Positions 33,117 through 42,677 of a stretch of 64,000 bases of DNA are shown one piece after another. Each line of letters opens with the position of its first letter. Position 1 is the first letter of the stretch. This stretch comes from Plantago ovata (lineage: Eukaryota > Streptophyta > Magnoliopsida > Lamiales > Plantaginaceae): the NCBI GenBank assembly GCA_028274465.1, contig CM051458.1, positions 11,051,566 through 11,115,565 on the forward strand. The letters run 5' to 3'. The notes beneath the pieces are model-generated. The model saw only the letters and a list, made by a program, of their open reading frames with translations, was not told the origin of the DNA and searched no databases. The translations under genes were made by a program, and so were the position numbers.

Positions 33117-36100
33117 CGCAGCCCAAATACTCTTCCAGGTAAATGAGGCGTTACTCCGCAAAGTTGATTCGAAGAAATCTGTGGAGGGGAAATATTTCGC
33201 CTTATAAACTCTGCTAAGTAGCGAAGAAGGATTGTGAATTATTCTCCAGATTTGCTTACCAAGCATCGTCAAATTAAACGACCGCAAGTCCCTAAATCCC
33301 ATTCCTCCATCTCTTTTCGAGTCACACAAATTATCCCAACTTACCCAATGAATTTTCTTTTCTTTCCCACTTCCCCACCAGAATTTCGCCACGATAGAGT
33401 CGATTTCTTGTAGGAGATAATCCGGGAGTTTGAAGCAACTCATCACATAAGTCGGAATGGATTGGAAACGGCCTTTATCAACACTTCTTTCCCTGCCTTG
33501 GAAAGGAATCTATTTCCATACCCTTGCACCTTCTGCCAAATCCTCTCCCTTAACCAACTAAACACCTCCCTTTTTGATCTACCCATTTCCGTCGGAAGCC
33601 CTAGGTATTTGTCGTGCTTCTCCACTACTCGAACTGGCAGAATTCCACGGATTTCCTCGACCACATTCTGCCCCGCGTTTTTGCTAAAAACCACTGTTGA
33701 TTTCTCCAGATTAATTTCTTGGCCAGAGGCAAGGCTGTATCTGTGCAAAATATCTCTAATTTCAATGGATGCACTGTTAGTAGCATGGCAAAATAATAAA
33801 GTGTCATCAGCAAAGAGTAAGTGAGAGATCCTAGGTGCCATAGAAGATACAACAACTCCCCTTAACACCTCCCTCTCTTCAGCATCACGAATTAGAGCAC
33901 TAAAAGCTTCCGTTACAAACAAAAAGAGATAAGGTGAAAGAGGATCCCTGTCGAATCCCCCTCTCCGGCTGAATTGGGTCAAGATCTATCCCATTTAGAA
34001 GTATGGAATACGAAACAGTACGCACACTAAGCATAATGAGCTCAATGAATTGATGCTCAAAGCCTAGACACTCTAACACTCTTTGCAAGAAACTCCACTC
34101 AACTCTATCATAAGCCTTACTCATGTCAAGTTTCAAAGCCATAAAAACATCTTTGCCCTTGGTTTTTTGTTTTAAAAAATAATTTACCTCGTGAGCCACA
34201 AGCACGTTATTAGTAATTAACCGGTTAGGGACAAAAGCGGATTGATTTTCTGTGATTATAGTATCCATGAAAGGATTTAACCGGTTAGTGATTGCTTTTG
34301 AAGCAATCTTAAAGATGACATTGCTTAGGCTAATGGGTCGAAACTAGGTAATTCTCTCTGGTGACTTGCATTTTGGGATGAGAACAATATGAGTGAAGTT
34401 CAGTTTGGGATCCAAAATTCTATCATTTAGAAACAAGAGGACACAATCAATCACATTTTTACCAACCAAATTCCAGAAGCGTTGATAGAATAAAGCAGGG
34501 AGACCATCAGGGCCTGGGGATTTTAGGGGGTACATATCAAACAAAGCTTTTTTTACCTCTTCTGGCGTAAACACCCGGCAAAGATCCTGGTTGATGCTCT
34601 CGTCCACTCTAGCTCGTATAACTCTTGCTACGTCCTCAATTTCTGCCACTGTAGGTCGTTTGGAAGCAAAAATCTGTCTATAGTAATCATTCGCAACTGC
34701 TGCCATACCAGCCAGATCCTCATAACGAACCCCGTCGTCTCCAGTTAGGCCTCCAATCTCATTAATTCTGGCTCTGTGTGATGCCTGTGAGTGGAAGAAC
34801 TTAGAATTTTTATCACCTTCAGCCAGCCACTGAGTGTTTGCTCGTTGTTGCCACATTAGTTCTTCTCTGTCCAATTATGTTTCTATCTGACCTTTCAAAT
34901 CTTTTATCTTGTTCCTCACATCCGCTGAAAACTCTTTCCCTTTCAGCTCAGTTAGCGACTGGCGCAGATCCCTAATTCTTTTCTTAACTGAACCGACAGA
35001 GAACTTAGCCCAATTAGCCAAACCTATTTGACAATGCTCCACGTTACCCAGAAATTCAATATCTCTGTCCCAATTATCTGCCACAATCCGCTCACAATCT
35101 GAGGATTTTAACCAAAGAGACTCAAACCTGAACCGTCGACGATTCTGCCGAAATCTCCTCTGCTGCACGCCATGGAACTTAACCAAAATAGGGAGATGAT
35201 CGGAGTTATTGGTTTCGAGATGCTGGACCTTGGCTGCCGGAAACAAATCGATCCACGACGATGTACAGATGGCTCGATCGAGCCGCAATTCGGTGTGAGC
35301 CTCGCCCAATTGATTGTTCGACCAAGTGAATTGGTAGCTCTCGTACTCAATCTCAGAAAAGCCACAAAAATCCATTACCTGCCGAATATCTCTTAGCCGC
35401 CAAGGGGGAAGCATTCGGCCGCCTTGTTTATCTGTCTGAGACATGACTTCGTCGAAATCACCGACTACTAACCACGAACTTACTGATTGAGAGGATAATT
35501 GCTTTAAGAGTCCCCAAGTTTTTTTCCTTTTACTATGGTCCGGTTCCCCATAAAAATCGGTTAACTGCCAAATCTGGTCATTAGAGCTTAATTGAACACT
35601 TGCATCTATATGATTCTTTGAGTACGACTGAATAATAACGTTTATTTCTTTCTTCCATAAGAGTGCAAGGCCACCAGATTGGCCAATTGAAGGTACACAA
35701 ATGCCATAAAAATTAAATCTACTCTTAATTCTGTCTATCCCTTTTTCCCCTAAACGGGTGTCCATGAGGAAAACGAGATCGGGGTGATGAGGGGTGATCA
35801 GATCGCCAAGTGCCCTTACTGTCCAGGACCCCCCCCAAGCCCTGGCAGTTCCAAGATAAGGTACTCATTGGTCTAGGCGGGGTTGCGAAGCAACTCCCGC
35901 CTCTGGTCCAAAAATTTCCTCGTCCACATTCAGCTTGCTTTTTATGGTTTGTTTGGTAGTAGGTTGTTTGGTTGGTTTTGGCTTCTTGCCATCCTTAGGG
36001 CCAAATTTTTTGGTTGAACCTAGGGGGCGGCCACGTTTTTTCTCAGGCCTTGGGGTATGGGTATTGGGGCTTAGAGTGTCATGGCCTTGATTCTGGAAAT

Positions 36101-36280
36101 CGGGTGAAGGGATTGGAATATTTGATGTTGAGGGAATTTGGGTAAGTAAAGGATTGATTTGGGCTGGTATATTGAAGCCTGGTGGGTGAGTTGGTGGTGG
36201 AAGGGGTGTAATGGGCCAGATCTGGGAGTAGTAGGGCTTGGCGGGGTAGGTGTTGGGTTGGGTTGGGTTGAGGCTGTACG
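33117..36280 (-). pseudogene. Inverted 5' part of the LINE: ORF1 end, endonuclease, reverse transcriptase
   Basis: From the right: a proline-rich ORF1 tail with an AT-hook-like KKRGRPLGSTKK, ending in an ATGA overlap (35868-35865) with ORF2. ORF2 starts MSTLSWNCQGLG; a G9 run at about 35829-35837 shifts the frame. Endonuclease 35765-34875 has MDTRLGEK, VVGDFDEVMS, RLDRAI and NSDHLPI. After a TAA at 34875-34877 the linker and RT follow (ANTQWLAEGDKNSKFFHS, YPLKSPGPDGLPALFYQ, MALKLDMSKAYDRVEW, LLFADDTLLFCH) through frameshifts near 34340, 33950 and 33443. The frame ends at FTWKSIWAA exactly where the 15-bp duplication begins. Confidence 0.8.
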
Positions 36281-36939
36281 GGGTAAGGTGAAGCAAGATG
36301 AATTGGAAATGTTCTGTATGCTTTGCTGGAGTATCTGGGGGAACAGGAATAAAATGCTGCATGAGCAGATAGGTTATGATGCTATGGATTCGATCTCTTT
36401 CACCTTACAGTACCTACAAAAGTTCAGAGAGGCTCAAAACATCTTTGCACAACCCAGGCCACCGGACGCAGAGCGGGACAATGGACGCCACTAAGGCCGG
36501 GGAGATACAAAGTGAATTTTGATGCAGCCATCAGCCAATCGCTACGCGGAACTAGAGCAGGTATTGTCATCAGAGACAGTAACAGGACTGTTGTAGCATG
36601 GAAAGAAAGTTTTCCCCCCATGTGACTGATTCGGAGGTCGCAGAAGCCATTGCTGGCCGTCTAGCAGTTGAATTTGCGCTAGAGATGAACCTAGATAATG
36701 TAGACTTTGAGGGCGATAATCTGAGTGTCATGAATCAACTCAAGTCTCCTACTGATTACTTAGGCGCAAGTGGCATAGTTATAGCTGAAACAAAACGTTT
36801 GAGTACCTCGTTTACTTGTTGTTCTTTCGGCTTTATTCGCAGAAATTGTAATAGTTTAGCTCATGAATTAGCACAGACTGGTGGTGCTGATAGTAGTGGT
36901 CTATCGGATTGGCCGACTGAACATTCGGATGTAACTTGA
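36280..36939 (+). pseudogene. Sense 3' part of the LINE: end of zf-RVT and RNase H
   Basis: The frame begins around DELEMFCMLCWSIWGNRNKMLHEQ, matching CWSLWYNRNKVRHEQ of LINE F. A frame change near 36490 leads to VNFDAAISQS (RNase H first Asp), AEAIAGRLAVEFAL (Glu), FEGDNLSVMNQL (Asp) and CNSLAHELAQ, where the last catalytic Asp is histidine. Stop at 36937-36939, then a short 3' UTR and A12. Confidence 0.75.
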
Positions 36940-37002
36940 TGTCATTTAAGTTTTATATGATTTTTCCTTCTCAAAAAAAAAAAAGAGAGAGAGAACTTGA
37001 AT

Positions 37003-37214
37003 TAGAAAGTGAGGTAAACAGTTAAAACTTTCTTAAGGCAAATTAATCCATTATATTAATAAATGGAAACCTACTACAAATAAATAAGACAGATATGACG
37101 CTTCCTTTTCAAAAGAGGCTGTCCCATGAATTTAGATATGATGCTAATTACTATTCCAAAAGAGGCTGTTACCATGACTTTAATCTCCGTCATTAAATGT
37201 GTAATTATACCAAA
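37003..37214. other. Spacer between two LINEs
   Basis: AT-rich, no gene. CCAAAAGAGGCTGT/TTCAAAAGAGGCTGT occurs twice 45 bases apart (about 37110 and 37155). Confidence 0.4.
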
Positions 37215-37359
37215 TGTATTGTTACGCTTTTTTTTTTTTTTTTTTTTTTAGTGAAAGATGGATTTTATAAAAACCAAACAGGAGCCAAACGCTCAGTATT
37301 ACGTGAATGTTAATCAAGCACAACCTTTTGCATAAAGAGCCAAAACTAAACAGCAATGA

Positions 37360-40345
37360 TCAAGGGGGCTCAAAGAAATCGAAGGGCAAAGTACTATAGC
37401 CTATTGAGTCTAGAGCAATATTTTGACTTAGTAAATCTGCTAGCTGGTTGGCAGATCTTCTTATATGGTTGAGCTCAAAGGCGTCAAATTGCTGCAGCTG
37501 TGAGCGTATGGATGAGTACAGTGCACCAGGTTCACTGAGTTGCGCATGGTCAGTTTTGAGGCCATTAATAACAAGCTGAGAATCGCCCTCTAGTATAATA
37601 CGGCTGTAACTGAGATGATTTGCTAGCCATACTCCAAGGCGGGCTGCATAAGCTTCTGCAGGCCCCACTCCAATTTCTGAGACAACTTTCTTTCGCACCC
37701 AGTCGAGCGGCAGACCAGTATGGTCACTGATCACGGCTGAAATGCCACCACTATTACCACGACGTGAGACTGAGGCGTCGAAGTTAACTTTTACCCAACC
37801 TTCAGGTGGTTTGGTCCACGGCCCTTGGACAGGCGCGGAGTGACCTGACTCAGCCTTATTAGGACGTAATCTGTTGGAGTGATAGAACTCCAAGAACTGG
37901 TTGATGAAGCTTACTGTGGCCATAGGTTCCGGAGTGTACTGCTCATGTCTGACTTTGTTCCTGTTATACCATAAACTCCAACAAGTGACAACAAATTTAC
38001 AAAAGTCCTTGCTAAAGATACCATATATCCAGTCCCAAGTGGACCCAGAATCAGAGTATATGACAGAGGAGGGGAGATTCAGCAATGCCCAACAAATGCG
38101 TGCAAAGGAGCAATCTTTTATTATGTGAAGGGCAGTTTCATCATGGTGTCCACAGACAGAACACACATTCTCCGTCATACAGTGGCGACGAAGTAATTCA
38201 GAGGAGGTAGGGAGAGAGTTCTTTAAGAGTCGCCACAAGAAATGTTTTACCTTGCCGGGAAGGTCAAGCTTCCACAAAAAGGTCCAATTCTTATGAACAG
38301 AGGTGGAACGGGCGCCATTTCTATTTTCTCTTTGGCGTTGACGCATAGACATGGCCAGATGATAGGCAGATTTCACTGAATAGTGGCCATGCCTTGTGTA
38401 ATGCCAAACCACGGTATCAGAGGCATCATGACCAGCAAGGGGGATTTTTAGAATCTCTTCGACGTCATCCTGCCAAAAAAGCAAATTGAGGATAAGAAGG
38501 TCCCAATCGTTAGTAGAAGGGTGAATTAGAAAAGAGATAGAGAGGGGGGCCTCATTATGGAGGTCCGGGGTTTTTGGTTTGAAAGAAGAGTAGCCCGGAA
38601 TCCATTTATCCTTCCAAATGTCAATGTGTTCACCATTACCACTCTCCAACGCAAACCATTATCAATCAGGTCTTTTGTAGCAAAAATGCTTTTCCAAGTG
38701 AAAGAAGCGTTGGATTTTAAAGTAGCTTCCATGACACCAGTGTTGGGGAAATATTTTTCTTTGAAAACTCTACTTAAAAGAGAATCAGGGTGATGAATAA
38801 TTCTCCAAAGATGCTTCCCTAAAAGGGCCAGATTGAAAGCACGTAAATCTCTAAAGCCAAGACCGCCATCTCTCTTACTTTGACATAAAGTGTCCCAATT
38901 TACCCAATGCATCTTGTTTTGCTCACCGTCACCCCACCAATAATTTGTTATGTGGGATTCCAGTTCGCGAACTAGATTATCAGGTAATTTAAAACAACTC
39001 ATGACATAAGTAGGGATGGCTTGCAAAATAGATTTTATAAGAATTTCTTTACCCGCTTTAGAGAGAAACTTGTCATCGAAAGGTTGAGTTTTTTTCCAAA
39101 GTTTTTCCCTCAACCACCCAAAAACTTCTTTTTTGCTTTTGCCTAAAGAGGTAGGGAGGCCCAAATATTTTTCATGCTTGTCAACAATTTGGACCTGGAG
39201 GATATTTTGAATACTTTTCTTAATATTTTCATGAACATTGCGGCTAAAAACAACATTGGATTTCTCCAAGTTGATTTCTTGGCCGGAGCCTCGACTATAA
39301 ATCTGCAAAATATCCATAATACGCTCAGCAGAGTCAGTAGTAGGATGGCAAAAAATCATTGTATCATCAGCAAAAAGCAAATGAGAAATAATAGGCGCAT
39401 GTGCGTTGATTTTAACGCCGTGCAAACTACCATTATTGACAGCAAAATCCAACAGGGCATATAAAGCCTCAGTGCAGAACAGAAAGAGAAGGGGGGGGGG
39501 GAGTGGATCACCTTGGCGAATTCCTCGCTCAGGAGAGAAACGACCATACTGACTACCATTCAGCACAACAGAGTAAGAAACTCACTTAACACAAAGCATC
39601 ACAAGGTTAACAAAATCAGAAGAAAAACCAAGGCGAATTAACAAAGACTCTAGAAAGGACCATTCAACCCGATCAAAGGCTTTACTAAGGTCTAGCTTAA
39701 AGTATATATAACCACTTGCCTTTAGTTTTTTGCTTCAAATAGTGATTCACCTCATAGGCCACCAAAACATTGTCAGTTATTAATCTACCAGGGATGAAAG
39801 CAGATTGTGTTTCACTTATGATAGAGTTCATAAAAGGTTTAAGCCGATTGGTAATGCATTTAGAGGACATTTTGTACACAACATTACTCAAGCTAATAGG
39901 TCTAAACTGAGAAATCAGACCAGGCGTTTTGCACTTGGGAATTAGCACAATATGAGTGTAGTTAAATTTAGCATCGCAAACACCAGTGTTCAAAAAAGCT
40001 AGACAGCAGTTAGTAACAGATCGACCTACTACAGACCAAAACTTCTGATAAAAAAGAGCTGGGAACCCATCTGGACCAGGAGACTTTAAAGGAAACATTT
40101 GAAAAAGCGAGTTTTTTACCTCATCAAATGTGTAAGGGCGGCAGAGCTTATGGTTCATGTTTGGAGTGACTTTTGGAGATACTGCGTGCAACACATCTTC
40201 AAGGTTTTCTTCAGTAGGGTGGATCGAACTGAAAATTGACTGAAAGTAGCTCAATGCAATGGAGCTCAACCCCTCCGCATCTGTATGTAGGACCCCGATA
40301 CTGTCTTTCAAACCCTGAATTTCATTTCTAGCAGCTCTTGATGAA
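37360..40345 (-). pseudogene. LINE F ORF2: reverse transcriptase, zf-RVT, RNase H
   Basis: The RT starts at 40345 with MFPLKSPGPDGFPALFYQKFW and QFRPISLSNVVYKM. Frame breaks occur near 39697 and in a G12 run at about 39490-39501. The frame 39566-38526 carries ERGIRQGDP and LLFADDTMIFCH. A final frame, 38649-37360, begins at a frameshift, reads IDIWKDKWIPGY, has a zf-RVT (LPGKVKHFLWRLLKNSLPT...C-x2-C...HIIKDC), then RNase H: VNFDASVS, AEAYAARLGV, LEGDSQLVI and NQLADLL, so all four acidic catalytic positions are present. It ends FDFFEPP. Confidence 0.8.
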
Positions 40346-41553
40346 CGCGTGGATGTCGGGTCCAACAGTATCAAATAAATTTGTTATTTAGCCAAAGGCA
40401 ATTCACAACTACAACGAAAACCGTAGTGTAGCAGTAGAATGACCTCGAGTGTCGATCTCTAAGGACTATAACTAGCTTTATCTAATCTAATTTAGAATAT
40501 AAAACAGCAAACGGTTTTAGCAAAGGTTTTTCTTAACAGATAATGGAGATTGGTGATAGTATGGTCCTTCAAAGCATAACGGGTTAATAATCATGCATAA
40601 ATTCCTCGGTCTTGCATGGAGATCTTTGATCAATTAATTGTCCTGTTGTAATTATCAAACACTACGAAGATATAGATTTAGATAGGTCGAAGACCAATGA
40701 ATTGTCCAATTGTGTGCAATAATTAATCAACAATACGAAGATAGCGATTTAGATAGATCAAAGAAATAAAGCAATAACACGGAGTATAATGCGCGATATA
40801 GCCATTAGCATAATTATTAACCCTTCGCTAAGAATTCACATACTATCACCAACGATAAGTTTAGCTACTCATAGTTGTCATGCAATCAACATAAATCATA
40901 GAAGAAAACATGTTGAAAGATATATAAAAATAAGTAGAAAAACTGTAAGATACAATGTTACCGAAGGTTGTCAGTCTCCGAAGAATAACGATCTTACAAG
41001 CTCCAAACTGCTATGAAAAAGTATCTCCTAAGCTATGAACCCCCAGAACAGGCTCTGGGAAGTTCTTACCTAAAACTACAGAGAAAGGTGAGAGAAAAGG
41101 TCGGTAAAAGTATGAAAAACGGAGAAAAACTGAGCAACTATATATAGGCTACCTCGCCTGGTGTGGGGCGATTCGCCCACATCCCGGGCGATTCGCCCGG
41201 GAGGAAAACTGGGAATTTACGCGTTTTCGACGCGTTTTTGGATTTCTTCCCCTTTTCGGACTCGGTTTCTGACTTCTAGTGGCCTTCTAACCTCCAGATT
41301 CGACCCCTAGACTTCAAATCCTATCGGAAACCTTCAGATACTCCAATTAGGCTTCTGGAACACCAATTCCTTGTCAACTTCAATATATTTGCCTGGAAAT
41401 CCTCGTTTTTCAACCAAAACCTGTAAAATAAAGACTAAAGGGAAACATGACACTATTCTAATAAAATGCACTAAAATATAGCTAAATTAACATAGAGGAT
41501 AGCTAAAATAGGTGAAAAAGACTTAAATGAAAGTGTAAAATACACATTCATCA
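40339..41553. mobile_element. Solo LTR, 1215 bp, with TSD GCTCT
   Basis: Starts TGATGAA and ends TTCATCA (perfect inverted termini), flanked by 5-bp GCTCT at 40334-40338 and 41554-41558. No internal coding region. Within it, at 41165-41201, are two nested palindromes built on GGGCGATTCGCCC. The family is not identified; orientation cannot be told from the sequence. Confidence 0.9.
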
Positions 41554-41582
41554 GCTCTCTGTATTGTTAGTTTTGTAATGAT

Positions 41583-41932
41583 TGTATTAGAATATCCCAT
41601 ATTTATTTCTTGTGAGAGTTAAAATTAGCACATATATGAGTTGGATAACGTTATCAACTTAACAAGTAAGGTGTTATTGGCACAACTTCAATATGATATC
41701 AGAGTCAAGGTTGATGAATTGATGGGTGCCCTATTCGATGATAATTCCGGCTTGCCCGGTGATGACATTTATCATTCCACGTATAGAGACGATTAACCGC
41801 GGGCTACTCGTGAGGGAGCGTGTTAGAATATCCCACATATATCTCTTGTGAGAGCTAAAATTAGCACATATATAAGTTGGATAACCTTATTACCTTAACC
41901 AGACCTTTTAAGTTGTTATTGGTCTAATTTCA
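41583..41932 (+). mobile_element. TRIM-like miniature LTR retrotransposon
   Basis: Direct repeats 41583-41690 and 41821-41932 (about 110 bp each) share TTAGAATATCCCA...TCTTGTGAGAG...TAAAATTAGCACATATAT. Directly after the left repeat is TATGATATCAGAGTC, close to the initiator-Met tRNA binding site TGGTATCAGAGC. Directly before the right repeat is the purine tract GTGAGGGAGCG. Total size is 350 bp with no ORF. Small size, LTRs, PBS and PPT together define a TRIM. The TSD is not clear. Confidence 0.75.
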
Positions 41933-42315
41933 CTATGTTGATTTTTAATGTTAATAAAATTATAATGGGTCAATCATGAATTCATGATAGAATATTGTAC
42001 TTCCTATTAGTTGACAATCTTCTCATTAAAAAAAAAAAAGATTTACATCTAAAACAAAATTTTCGCCGGTAATTTCCTGTGGAACAGAGAGTAATTAATT
42101 AATCGGTTTATTAACATAAGATGGTTCCCGAAAAGCGGGAATTACGATGAAAATGGTGCAGTCAGAATGAATCATACATATATATTATTATATAAAAGGT
42201 CTTTTTCCCTAAAAAAAAAATGAATGATACATATACATATGGTCTATATTGTCGAGAGTAAAATAACTGGCATTGGGCCATTGGCATTGAAGTAGGAAAT
42301 CATACCACATACTTA
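41933..42315. other. AT-rich intergenic sequence upstream of MATE gene
   Basis: No gene or recognised transposon end. May hold part of the MATE promoter. Confidence 0.3.
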
Positions 42316-42544
42316 CTCCATTTCATTAATAACTTTCTAAGGGAACTATTTATTACGATCTTTGACCACGTATAAGTTTTAAATTAAACTGTATTAATAT
42401 AAATTAAAAGTTGATTATGAAAATATACTCCATTTAATTTCATAATATAATTTTACTATATTTTTCTCTAATGTAATTTAGGAGTTATACGTGGTCAAAG
42501 ATCGCGATGAATAGTACCAGAAGTTTTTAATGAAATGGAATTAG
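42316..42544. mobile_element. Stowaway-like MITE in the MATE promoter region
   Basis: The terminal 60 bases are inverted repeats: the left end CTCCATTTCATTAATAACTT... and the right end, read in reverse complement, CTAATTCCATTTCATTAA..., both leading to GATCTTTGACCACGTATAA. TA dinucleotides flank both ends (42314-42315, 42545-42546). 229 bp, no coding capacity. It ends 133 bases upstream of the MATE start codon. Confidence 0.75.
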
Positions 42545-42623
42545 TATATCATAAATCACATGTGCACTACCCATGCAACCTACCACCAAGCGACCAGTCT
42601 AAATTAAATTGGACCAGTACTCT

Positions 42624-42630
42624 TATAAAA
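42624..42630 (+). promoter_or_regulatory. Probable TATA box of the MATE gene
   Basis: TATAAAA lies 48 bases upstream of the ATG at 42678. With the usual 30-base spacing, transcription would start about 20-25 bases before the ATG, giving a very short 5' leader. Inference from position only. Confidence 0.45.
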
Positions 42631-42677
42631 AACACAGGACGCTGAGGCCTTGTTTGAGTCAGATAAAGCTAGCATAT

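Larger units (their letters stand above)
33102..37002 (+). mobile_element. LINE with 5' inversion (twin-priming structure) and 15-bp target duplication
   Basis: AGAGAGAACTTGAAT occurs at 33102-33116 and 36988-37002. Between them lie a minus-strand segment (33117 to about 36280: ORF1 end, endonuclease, RT) and a plus-strand segment (about 36280-36987: end of zf-RVT, RNase H, poly(A) at 36973-36984). The two segments are complementary parts of one element of the same family as LINE F, with about 0.8 kb missing between them. This order, inverted 5' part then sense 3' part with one flanking duplication, is what twin priming produces. Confidence 0.8.
37225..41559 (-). mobile_element. LINE F (L1 type with RNase H), 5'-truncated, carrying a solo LTR
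   Basis: The 10-bp duplication TGTATTGTTA lies at 37215-37224 and 41560-41569. The poly(A) tail is a T-run at 37230-37250. The element is truncated before the RT, in the linker (SRAARNEIQGLKD). A 1.2-kb solo LTR (40339-41553) sits only about 6 bases from the truncated 5' end. This copy belongs to the same family as the inverted LINE at 33102-37002. Confidence 0.85.
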
